A stretch of DNA of 64,000 bases, taken from the NCBI RefSeq assembly GCF_040436345.1, contig NC_133230.1, positions 22,144,197 to 22,208,196 on the forward strand, in the 5' to 3' direction. Position 1 is the stretch's first letter, and the number at the start of each line of letters is the position of its first letter. Shown here one piece after another: positions 1 to 13,837 of this stretch. The notes below the pieces were generated by a model that made no database searches, was not told the DNA's origin, and saw nothing but the letters and a program-made list of their open reading frames with translations. The DNA comes from Pagrus major. Lineage: Eukaryota > Chordata > Actinopteri > Spariformes > Sparidae. Made by a program: the position numbers and the translations under genes.

Positions 1-120
1 CCAAGCCCAATAAAGCAAAGACATGGCAGTATATATATTCTTACTAAATCAGAATGAGTTTCAAAATATTGTTCATCTTCTTAAATTGGCATTACTACAG
101 GTTTTCCCAGTGAAATTCAC

Positions 121-716
121 CTTGTAGTGCACAGTCATTGGCTCCAAAGAAGACAGTGACAGCAGCTATGTTGTTGTCAGCTGAGTTCTGACTGTCGATG
201 AGACGAGGAAGAAGTATTTTGCCCCATCTGGAGTTGTAGCCAGACAGTCCTCTGTTTACAACATCACACTTTCTGAAGGGGAAACATATGTCAGATTCAG
301 ATGCTGTACAAAATGTGGTTGCACACACCAAAAACGAATCACATCAGTTCCATGTTTTGTTTTGTTTTGTTTTGTTTGTAAAATCTAAGGTGTTTGTGAG
401 AAATAGCTGAGCACTAAATTCAGAAACCACTATATGAGAACTTCTTACCTCACTAGTTTGTTGGCAATTTCCGCTCCCCAGCCATTGGCTTGAAATGAAA
501 ACTGAAAGAATCAACAGGACAGTCGCTGTTAAACTGGCAAGCTAGCAGCTAATGCTAACTAGCTAACTAACTGAGCAGCAGACAATAAAATGCGATACAA
601 TATTACAATCTTTAAAATCGATGACTAACCTGCGTGATGGAGTCCCCAAATAAAATCACTTTAGGCCAAATTACTGTTTTGAAGTTGGACATCATGAACT
701 TGGAGGATGGAACCAT
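121..716 (-). CDS. iah1: Isoamyl acetate-hydrolysing esterase 1 homologue, 5' part (three exons, runs off the left edge)
   Basis: The first three coding exons are read on the minus strand: 716-630, 501-449 and 272-121. All have GT donors and AG acceptors with compatible phases (29 codons, then 53 nt, then 152 nt). Exon 1 ends with the hydrophobic strand and GDSITQ, the SGNH/GDSL nucleophile block. Exon 2 gives a FSFQANGWG-type segment. Exon 3 holds [12 protein letters not shown] and FFGAND, the block carrying the conserved Asn. This matches IAH1-type esterases, which hydrolyse short acyl esters. Three in-frame ATGs are possible (716, 695, 692). 716 is the most upstream, while 695 or 692 gives a shorter leader. 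Only about 97 residues are visible; human IAH1 has about 248, so the catalytic His/Asp block lies outside. The gene is head-to-head with the J-domain gene at 1643. Identification is from remembered family motifs; a GDSL lipase paralogue is less likely given the neighbours. Confidence 0.9.
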
Positions 717-1509
717 AAAGTGGTTGCACTAAATAAACCCGCACTTCCGGGTAGAGGGTCGGGGGCGTGTCACCAAACTTCACAATAAAAGTCTGATCAT
801 TCACGCAACATCATGACTGTTTTTTTTAACAGGTTAGATATTCACAAGAATATTGTATTATTGCTGGAAAGATATAATCATGGAATATGAATTAATTATA
901 AACTTAAATGTGTATTACCATATTTTGCGAGCCCATTTTCGCCAATAAAGGAAAAAGATAGAAATATTGTGAATGAAAGAAAAACAATATATACATGACA
1001 TCAAAATTATGTGAAAATTGAAAACTGGACTTATTTACTTTTTTTTTTTTTTTTTTTTACAAAAAGTGAGACTGACAACTACAAAATGTGGCTATTGCAT
1101 ATTTTTTGATTATTTTATTGAGTGAAGCCTAGATAACAGACAACTTTCTGTAAAATGCAATAACAACCAGCTACACCAAAGACTGCAGCCTCTAAAATTA
1201 TTATTTAGGTCAACAAAAACCAAATATTACGACCTTCATGGAGGTAGAAATTATTGCATCTTGACTTTTGACTGCTTGTTTTCCTGCCTAACCAAACTAA
1301 TAAACAGACTTTCTTCGCTTTTATGACTGAATAAACAAACTTACCTTAAAGGACAACACAATTACATACTGTTTTACTTTGTTTTTTGGGTTAGGGTCTC
1401 TGAGAACAGCTTGTTTATACAGTTATGGAAAAAAAAAATATTTCTGAGTTATTACCTCATTAATATCTTAAATTTGAAAAACTGAGCTTAAATTCCTACT
1501 CCAAAACTC
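717..1509. other. Intergenic interval between divergent iah1 and dnajc30
   Basis: About 0.8 kb of mostly AT-rich DNA separates the two start codons. It contains the ETS-type site near iah1, a run of about 18 T at 1039-1058 and no coding-looking frame. The GC-rich sequence is at the two ends, as expected if each gene has its own initiation zone within a shared promoter interval. Confidence 0.5.
743..750. promoter_or_regulatory. ETS-type site in the iah1/dnajc30 shared promoter region
   Basis: ACTTCCGG (CCGGAAGT on the minus strand) lies 27 bases upstream of the first iah1 ATG. It sits beside a short GC-rich patch at 738-772. ETS/GABP sites in this position are typical of CpG-type housekeeping promoters. 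Use by either gene is inferred from position. Confidence 0.45.
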
Positions 1510-1557
1510 CATAGTGCCCCATGTAGTTTATTCCATAGTGCCCCGTGTAGTTTATTC
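1510..1557 (+). repeat. 24-bp tandem duplication just upstream of the dnajc30 start
   Basis: Two adjacent copies of a 24-base unit (1510-1533 and 1534-1557) differ at one base. The unit reads CATAGTGCCCC(A/G)TGT followed by AGTTTATTC. If translation began at the ATG at 1514 the duplication would encode two similar VVYS segments. That looks more like promoter or 5' UTR sequence than conserved protein. Confidence 0.8.
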
Positions 1558-1642
1558 ATACCCACCACCAGGGGGCGCTGCGTGTAGTCAAGCCCCCCTC
1601 AACATCACGGAAATGAGCTTTCTTCTTCTGCTCCCCCTGAAC

Positions 1643-2671
1643 ATGGCGGCGGTCAAACAACATCTTGCAAGGGGAGCGTACGACTTTGCACAGAAAACAT
1701 GTAACAGATACCTCCTAAAAAGTCAGAAAAAGCCGGGGGAAAGTGCAATACAAGCCTCGTCTCTGTCGGCAGGGTGTCTGTTTGGTGATATTCAAAACAG
1801 AGGACTGTCCAGAGCCGAAAACGCTGCGGACAGAGTGACCGGTGGAGTTTCACAGGACACTTACACAAGGGTAACTCCGGTGTTTGGTACTGATAACAAT
1901 GTGTGGAAAAACAGTAATGTCACTGAATCTTATTATTATTATGGACACAATGAGTTTTCACTTCTTGACAAAACCTCGGTTCAGAATGGAGAAACACATT
2001 TCCCTCGGTACCCGAGTAACGACAAGTTTCGGAGGACTTCCTGCACCTTCAGGTCCGCTCGGCGTTTGTGTTGGGGACATGGACAGCTTGTGTCTATCAG
2101 ATCTTACAGCGGCAACGGAACCCGATCTGAGCCCCTTTACAGAACCAAAACCGGCTACTATGACATCCTGGAGGTGTCACCCACCGCCACTCAAGCCCAG
2201 GTAAAGACAGCCTACTACAAGCAGTCCTTCATCTACCACCCGGACAGAAACGCGGGCGGCGACGAGGCCACCGTCCGCTTCTCTGAGATCAGCGAGGCCT
2301 ACACCGTGCTGGGCAACAAGGCACTGAGGAAGAAATACGACCGGGGTCTTTTGAGTCAGTCAGACCTCGTCGCCACAGCCAGACCCTCCGGTAAGGACAC
2401 CACCGGGGGCTCCACCAAACAAACCGACAGACGGCGGTCTGTGGTGGGCGCAGACATCCGTGGAGGCATCTATGATTTCGACAAGTTTTTCAAGGCCCAC
2501 TACAACGAGCAGCTGCAGAGAGAAAAGGACTTGAGACTCCGCAAAGAGGAGATGCTGAGGAAGAAGCAGGAGTCTGTTGCGGACAGGAAGCTGTACAATG
2601 CGATGGACATAGCAGTTGTGCTTATGCTGGCGATGGCCGTGGCTATTCTGTTCAACTTAAAGCAGAAGTAA
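1643..2671 (+). CDS. dnajc30: DnaJ (Hsp40) subfamily C member 30-like mitochondrial J-domain protein, single exon
   Basis: An uninterrupted frame gives 342 residues from the ATG at 1643. Two more in-frame ATGs lie upstream, at 1514 and 1613. I prefer 1643 because MAAVKQHLARGAYDFAQK is a basic, amphipathic start like a mitochondrial presequence. The upstream part overlaps the tandem duplication. The J domain begins near residue 170 (GYYDILEV), has the HPD signature at 199-201 and ends near KKYDRG. A C-terminal charged, coiled-coil-like stretch is followed by a membrane segment at about 320-339 and a short basic tail. This order is that of DNAJC30, an inner-membrane J protein linked to ATP synthase and to complex I repair. 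Human DNAJC30 is about 226 residues with an early J domain, so the roughly 170-residue N-terminal part here is long. Lack of introns is normal for this gene. It is convergent with cpsf3. Confidence 0.86.
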   Translation: MAAVKQHLARGAYDFAQKTCNRYLLKSQKKPGESAIQASSLSAGCLFGDIQNRGLSRAENAADRVTGGVSQDTYTRVTPVFGTDNNVWKNSNVTESYYYYGHNEFSLLDKTSVQNGETHFPRYPSNDKFRRTSCTFRSARRLCWGHGQLVSIRSYSGNGTRSEPLYRTKTGYYDILEVSPTATQAQVKTAYYKQSFIYHPDRNAGGDEATVRFSEISEAYTVLGNKALRKKYDRGLLSQSDLVATARPSGKDTTGGSTKQTDRRRSVVGADIRGGIYDFDKFFKAHYNEQLQREKDLRLRKEEMLRKKQESVADRKLYNAMDIAVVLMLAMAVAILFNLKQK

Positions 2672-3801
2672 ATGACGTATGAGCAGGAAAACTGTCTTTG
2701 TACTTGAATCATCACCATCTCTCACACTACAAGAAAACAAAAAACACTGCTGACATGACTGTCAAACGCCCTCTGTCCTTTGACCTCTCTACGTAGGCAG
2801 CAATCCATGAAATGTCGTGCACCATAGGTGACTTAACATCACCCCTATGATAAATGTAACACAGTACAATTGTGCAATTTTTCTGTAGGCGTACACTGAC
2901 AAGCTGCTATTAAGACTAAACTGTAATGTGCACACATTTTAGTTGTCATTCAACACATTATGCATTAGTTGTTGACTGTTGTTGACATGATTCTGTGCAC
3001 TTTGTTTGTGGGTGTTGTCGCTCAGAGCCAAAGCAAATCCCAGCAGCAGGGATGGGTGTTTTATTTCAGTGCTGATGCAGCTGCGTGTTAGATTGTCCAA
3101 TCAACTCTTCTGCTTTGAGGAATCTTTTTTTTTTTTAAACCAAATCAAGCCACTTTTCAAATGTTAAACACAAGCAGCCCAGTCATTTAAAAGTGACAAA
3201 ATTCTAATTTAATTCAGTGATGATTTGATCTAAGATTATCTAACAAGACTACTTTGGTACAGACAGTAATCATGTTCAGCAACCAGCTCTACCCAGGAGT
3301 AATTACCATCCTGTCTATAAGTGTGGTCCACAATACTGAGTAAACACACAGACAGGAACATTCAGTGGTTGATTCACAACCTCCAAGCACTATATTTAAA
3401 CTTTTTGGCTTTTATAAAGTCATCTGTTTGACAGATTTCTTTATTTTTAATGGTGAAGGAAGTTTCTTTGAAAGTTTTAATGAATTGCTCTTTATGAAAT
3501 GTTTGTAGCAGTAGAAGGAAGTCAGGGATTTGTGGATCTGTTATATCATGAGAGCCCAAGAAAGAGAGGCATTATAGGAACTGTAGTTTTATCCTCAGAC
3601 ATTTAAGTTAAAGAACGTGCCTTGGATGATATTTATTGTAAAAATTAGAGGTTGTATTGTCCTGATTGATAAACTATTAAATGACTTATGAGCAGTGCCT
3701 GTCAGCGCACAATTAACAAATGTGGCTTTTGTTTGCTCAATTTCAAGTCAATCATACCACTGTGTATGACATTAGCAGATTAAAGATTTGACCAAAGTCT
3801 C
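2672..3801. other. 3' flank between convergent dnajc30 and cpsf3
   Basis: This interval must contain the dnajc30 3' UTR and the cpsf3 downstream region. I see no canonical AATAAA on the plus strand after the dnajc30 stop. ATTAAA variants occur near 3676 and at 3779-3784, the latter only about 20 bases from the cpsf3 polyadenylation signal on the other strand. No further gene or repeat was recognised. Confidence 0.45.
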
Positions 3802-3807
3802 TTTATT
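3802..3807 (-). terminator. cpsf3 polyadenylation signal
   Basis: TTTATT on the plus strand reads AATAAA on the cpsf3 strand, 339 bases downstream of the stop codon. This gives a 3' UTR of about 0.35 kb. The gene encodes the nuclease that cuts after such signals. Confidence 0.6.
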
Positions 3808-4145
3808 GCACAACGATTTAATACATTTTAAAAAGTCTTTTTCAGAGATGTAAAGAACACAAACATTTAGTGCATTAAGAAATTCACAGTTTACATGAGT
3901 TAAAAGTAAACAAACCTGTTGTATCAGTGCACATTAGTAACAAACACATCAAACATTAGCTACAGTGCACAACATAAAAAACTCTAAAATCTATCAAGAC
4001 AAATAGTATCTAGTCTAATTGTTGAGAACATGTTATCCAGTTTTTTTTAGCACAAAGACACAAGCTGGGTGTTAACTTCCAACTCATTTTGAACTTATAA
4101 AGTCTTCAACTGGTTATGAACGCGTCTGCAGTCCTGCCTCTGCTC

Positions 4146-8970
<4,825 letters not shown>

Positions 8971-9368
8971 GTGTGTCAAATTTTGCAGGCAAATTTACAG
9001 ATAGAATAAAATATATCGGGTCATACTGCACTCTGGTGAATGAATGAGAGGGGGGCGGCCTCTCGAACGTCACACTTCCGGTGTCGTGCCAAAATACCGC
9101 CGGCGGAATTCTGAAGCGTTGACAAACGTTCCTGGACAAACGTGGTTCTGTTTTTACTGAAGATAAACTAACGTAATGCTATAAAGGACACGGTAGTCAT
9201 AAAAGCATAAAAAAATAAAATCTTCTCGCTTTCTGCACGCTCAACAGTACATAACGTCCACATTACTCTCGGCTTCAGAGATACTTGTTGTGCGTCGTCA
9301 CGTCCCCTTTAAGTGGTGTTGGGTGTAGGCTGTGAAACTCAAAGGGAAGCTAAAGAGTCAAAGTGAAG
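8971..9368. promoter_or_regulatory. Divergent promoter of cpsf3 and itgb1bp1 with a probable non-coding first exon
   Basis: Fewer than 400 bases separate the cpsf3 ATG from a strong donor-like AG|GTAAAC at 9367-9372 on the plus strand. That donor probably ends the untranslated first exon of itgb1bp1. An ETS-type ACTTCCGG lies at 9074-9081, followed by CG-containing sequence. No TATA box is evident in either direction. This is the layout of a bidirectional housekeeping promoter. The exact start sites cannot be seen. Confidence 0.5.
9074..9081. promoter_or_regulatory. ETS-type site between cpsf3 and itgb1bp1
   Basis: ACTTCCGG lies 104 bases upstream of the cpsf3 ATG, inside the densest CG-containing stretch of this interval. 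It is the same octamer, in the same orientation, as the one at 743-750. Confidence 0.45.
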
Positions 9369-9372
9369 GTAA

Positions 9373-10955
9373 ACATTCAGCTTTTTTTTTCATGAAAATT
9401 AACTCCAAAGGCTGCATCTAGACGGATACTGTAAAAACAGGTGTGTAGCGTTAAGCTCATTCTATTAAATACAGTGCATTTGTGTTTGCAGCCCCGCCTT
9501 TAAAAGCCTTCGCTTTTCAACTTTAGTGTGAAAATAAAAGCGGTGGGGGACATTTAAGGTGGAGTAGGCTGACTGTCATCCAAATTCATTATTTTATTTA
9601 TTTTAGGATGTTATTTAAGTATCGCTATTGGGCTTTTAATTTTTTTTTACTTAGCTCTGCGTGTAGGTTTCCTTGATGAATGATGCGTTCAAGTCTAACG
9701 TAACCTGTTGATTCTGGTGTCTGGTGTGTAATTTGCGTCGTGGGGGCCCTGTAGTAAATTTTAATGCTCCCCCCAGCCTCACCCCAGTACAGAAACACCC
9801 TCCTCCATGCAGTAATAATCTGCCCTGACATGATGGAGGGAGAAGATACTGTTACAGCAGCAGGTGTAACAGATGAACTGGTCTGCGATTTGACTGGTGC
9901 CCCTTTTGTCAGCGGTCAAATCGTGGAAACTTTCTTTAATGATCATTTGAACCAGCTCTCTCAATCAAAAAGGTATCACTTATAACAGTGTAATATTAGT
10001 ATATTATTATAATAATGAGCAATTAAAGCAATTCGAAGGGCTGAATGATTAATGAAACTTTCTCCAAATAAAAATCGACTGTACATTTACAAAATGAAAG
10101 CATTGTAAACAGACATCGAAAATGAAACCTGACTTGGTGTTAGGTTTACTTGATGTCTGACAAGCATTTATGTTTTGAGGACAGCACTGTTCCTGAATTT
10201 TAAATTTCAGCAGAGTATCTTTATTGGATTCATACTTTTATTTTGAAAGGCCTTGCAAACTAAGTTTCTGTGATTTTCAACATATTTAGCTGGGATCAGG
10301 CCTAATAATCCTGACATCTGATTACAGATTTGCTTTCAAGTGCCAACTCTGAACTGGGAAAAACTGGTTTCCGGTAATTTTACTACTGGAATTAACTGCA
10401 AGACAAACTGAAATGATAAAAAACTCAGAATCTTACCAAATATAATACTACTACTATAATTTCTAGTCAAACACTCAAGACACAATCACCTAGAAAGAAG
10501 CATTTCAGTGAGAAAAATGGGACTTGTTTTTCGGCAATTTTTGCTTTGTCCATTGGCAGATTTCTTTTACTTATTACAAGTAAGAATCACCCTGTTTTCA
10601 TAGTTTTTTAAACCTATTTTTAATGTTGCATTTTCTCTAGTGTTACTCAGTTCTCACGCTGATGTATTTAATCCTATGTGTGGTTACTTTAATTAGTATT
10701 TCTGTGTGTGAGTGTGTGTGTGATACCTGCTTTGAGTGACTGAATGTCTTGTGTTTATTCTCAAGTCTCTCTTGCAAAACAGATCTAGATCTTAATGAAT
10801 AAAGAAAGCACAACATTCTAGCATTCTTATGTAGCTGAAGGTCCACACTCGAATGAGACTACGCTCTGATCTACATTCAATTATTTATGATTTGTGTTGA
10901 GACTTGAGAAGGCAGTCCTGCCGTGTGTTTAACACCGTGGTCCGTGATGATTCAG
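9373..10955 (+). other. Probable first intron of itgb1bp1
   Basis: About 1.6 kb lies between the inferred non-coding exon and the acceptor TTCAG at 10955. Apart from the exon-like ORF at 9830-9972 it is AT-rich, with a short GT-rich run near 10700-10722. No repeat family was recognised. Confidence 0.4.
9830..9972 (+). CDS. Unrecognised exon-like ORF upstream of itgb1bp1
   Basis: The frame is open from 9764 and contains two consecutive ATGs at 9830 and 9833. It encodes an acidic start (MMEGEDTV), then DELVCDLTGAPF, and reaches a good donor, AAAAAG|GTATCA, at 9972. The composition looks protein-like, but I do not recognise a family. It ends in phase 2 and cannot continue in frame into the exon that starts at 10956 and carries the itgb1bp1 ATG. 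Joining it to the acceptor at about 10326 reaches a stop after a few codons. It could be an alternative 5' exon of itgb1bp1 acting as an upstream ORF, a fragment of another gene, or chance. Confidence 0.22.
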
Positions 10956-10999
10956 GTTGCCGAGGCTGGAGGGCTGGATGTGGTCCGTCATGGTGAACG

Positions 11000-12464
11000 A
11001 TGTTCCGGAAAGTCAAAAAGCGCCACAGCAGCAGCAGCTCGCAAAGCAGTGAGATCAGCACCAAAAGCAAAGTACAGCAACACACACGTATATGTTGTGA
11101 CAGAGTCACTTTCTCCTTTGTTGAATTTAACCAACAACCTCTTGTGTTTCTGACTCTGTGTAGTCTGTGGACTCCAGTTTGGGAGGGCTCTCCAGGTCCA
11201 GCACGGTCGCCAGCCTTGACACAGACTCCACCAAGAGCTCAGGTCAGCCTCTGTTTCCTCTTCATCTTCCATTACTCCCCATTTTTCTTTTCTAACTGAT
11301 TATTCGATGTATGTCCTCTGTAGGTAACAGCACATCTGACACATGCGCTGAGTTCAGGGTGAAGTATGTGGGAGCCATTGAGAAGTTACAGTTTGACATG
11401 AGCAAGACCCTCCAGGAGCCTCTGGACCTCATCAACTACATTGATGCTGCTCAGGTAAGAAGATGGAGAAATCTTGCATCATTAATTAATTAAATGATTA
11501 ATAATTAAATTCATCATGCCGATGGAAGGTCTGGTGAAGTATGGTATTTTGTAGTCCACAAAACTTTTCTGGCCTTTACTTTCGCCGTGAGGGTGAGTAG
11601 ATAAGGGCTGAATTTTCATTTTTGCCTGAACTTTTCCTTTAATATGTGATCACAGAGAAGATGCTGTAAACATTTTGCTCCTTTTCACAGCAAGATGGAA
11701 AGCTTCCCTTCATACCCGCAGACGAGGAGATGATTCTGGGAGTGTCAAAGTACGGAGTGAAAGTGGCCTCCCTGGACCAGTGTGTGAGTAGAAAGTGATG
11801 TACTGTACTTCAGATTTAATGGTCATTGATTAGACATTTGCAGTACTGCTGGGTCATCGATGCAGCCAAACAGCATGGTTATGAATTCAGCATCAATTTA
11901 TATTTTTGACAGGGTTCTGCACAAAACTGTTGGCCTAAGTGTTTCAGCATTCCCCCTGATGTTTCCTCCACATTACCCATTTTATCTGAAGCATGAGCTG
12001 AATTTAGAGTATAGCTCAGATAAATACCTCTGAAACCACAAAGATGGTTGATGATTATCTCTCCAGACCACATAATTTAAGTGAAGAAACGTATGCTTGA
12101 TCTAATCAGTCTTTAATAAACCTCTGGCCAGGACGTGCTGCATCGCCACCCTCTCTACCTGATAGTGCGCATGCTGTGTTACGATGACGGCTTGGGTGCA
12201 GGAAAGAACCTCCTGGCTCTCAAAACCACCGATGCAAAGCAAGAGGAGTGCAGCATCTGGGTGTACCAGTGCAGCAGTTCAGTGAGTGTACAGAATGAAA
12301 CAGCTGGCTGGGATTTTAAAAAGATAGAGATCACCTGTCTGGGGTCATCTTCCCTGTCAATAAATGCTGTTTTTTGTTGTTTGTCTGAACAGGAGCAGGC
12401 TCAGTCCATCTGCAAGGTGCTGTCGGCTTCTTTTGACTGCGCTCTGACATCAGACAAGTCTTGA
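11000..12464 (+). CDS. itgb1bp1: Integrin beta-1-binding protein 1 (ICAP-1), complete
   Basis: Six coding exons: 11000-11071, 11164-11242, 11324-11454, 11691-11783, 12132-12281 and 12393-12464. All are GT-AG and in phase, totalling 597 nt or 198 residues plus stop (human 200). The acceptor at 10955 opens the exon that holds the ATG, leaving 44 bases of leader. The N-terminus [15 protein letters not shown] is the basic, serine-rich segment known in ICAP-1 as a nuclear-localisation and phosphorylation region. From about residue 55 ([10 protein letters not shown]) to the end is a phosphotyrosine-binding fold. In the family this fold binds the distal NPxY motif of the beta1-integrin tail, competing with talin, and also binds KRIT1. 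The conserved [18 protein letters not shown] and C-terminal helix AQSICKVLS are intact. The neighbouring gene asap2 also encodes an adhesion-site protein and is convergent. Confidence 0.97.
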
Positions 12465-13322
12465 GGCCAGAGAAATGGACGGGAGCTGAGATGGTGAATC
12501 GGGAGAACCATGGCTGCACTGTGATTGCTAAAAAATGCAACCATTTCCTTTCTTTTTAACAGTACGATTCCTGTTTGTTTTCCAAGCCATCGCATTGCCA
12601 GTGTCACACTCAGTTTGTGACATGTACTGTCACCAGTCCAGTCAGAACTACTGTGAATATGTCTGAATCATTTCCTTGGAACTTGCTTCATGTTCCTGTG
12701 TGGCCCGTCGCGTAAAGTCAAGAGCGCAAAGCAAAGAAAAAGGTTGCAATTTTTTAAAAAGCAATGTCATGTCAATCATATTTAATGTAAATTATGGCAA
12801 AACAAATGGTACATCATGTTTTTAAACCATCTCCACCCATCTCTGTCAGCATATGGCAACTTACAGAAGACGTTCACATGGTACACAGACTTGATGACAT
12901 GCACACAGTTTGGTTCTCGTCATGTGGAAACCACTCAGATCCCTTTTTTTATCCTTTTTGTGTGTTTTTCCGAGTTGGACAGTATTGGTACAATAACAGT
13001 CACTTTTTGACTCGAAGGTACATCAAACAAAATGTTTTAACTGTGGCCTACACCCTATACTTTGTCTTAATTTGTGGGGTTTACTCATTTTATGACTTTT
13101 ATTGTAATGTGTTTTAAATTTCTTTATACTGAAAGTTTCTTGGTACCAAAAGCTTGAAGTGTCTTCTGATTTGTTAAGTTCTTGTTTTTATGCCGTGATT
13201 CAAAAACTTGTCGACACCACAAAAATCCTACTAGGCTGTTGGAGGCATATGAAATGTGTTTACAGTTGTGGTACCGACTTAAGCTCACCATGTACGTAAT
13301 TACATTCTTTTCAACTTGTTCC

Positions 13323-13328
13323 AATAAA
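13323..13328 (+). terminator. itgb1bp1 polyadenylation signal
   Basis: Canonical AATAAA lies 859 bases after the stop codon and is followed by a T/G-containing stretch. The long 3' UTR between 12465 and this site has no other strong signal. Confidence 0.65.
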
Positions 13329-13344
13329 GACTGGGTTGAAAAGT

Positions 13345-13831
13345 GAAGAGTGTAACAACAAGGAAAACATTTGATCTGGTACGATAAACGAGTGGAAAGC
13401 TTTTGTTTTTGATCATTATTTCACTGATTAAAGTGGCATTTCTCCTTTTTCTTTCAGGGTCATATTTACTATTGTCTGTATTTTACATTTTCTGTCTTTT
13501 ATCCTTGTATTGCTGGAGCTTTGCTTTAAAAACAGGGATATTTTCCCCCTCAAATATAGTATAGTGAATGTTTTGACACCGCAGTGCATTCTGAGATTTT
13601 CCCCATCAGAGGGAGCTCTTGATACATCATCTGACTTTTACTTTGTAAAGAATCATTCCAGTGAAAATGTGTTGTATTTTTAAAATGCAGGTCATTAACT
13701 TAAACAGTCCCCCAAAAAAGCTTAGCTGCAGACAACAATTGAGCAAAAGCAGGCATTCTTATCTGCACAAATGGATCATAAATTCCTTAATTCCCTTAAG
13801 AAACAGACCAAAGCCTTGTATTACTTAATAT
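13345..13831. other. Short spacer between convergent itgb1bp1 and asap2 3' ends
   Basis: About 0.5 kb of AT-rich sequence has no coding frame or recognised repeat. It is bounded by AATAAA on the plus strand at 13323 and AATAAA on the minus strand at 13832-13837. Confidence 0.4.
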
Positions 13832-13837
13832 TTTATT
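13832..13837 (-). terminator. Candidate asap2 polyadenylation signal (distal)
   Basis: TTTATT on the plus strand reads AATAAA on the asap2 strand. A second copy lies at 13925-13930. Either would give an asap2 3' UTR of roughly 1.7 kb. Confidence 0.4.

Noticed and set aside
9779-9964. Minus-strand frame opposite the 9830-9972 ORF
   Set aside because: No better start, splice signals or motifs than the plus frame. Both may be chance, but the plus frame at least ends at a donor.
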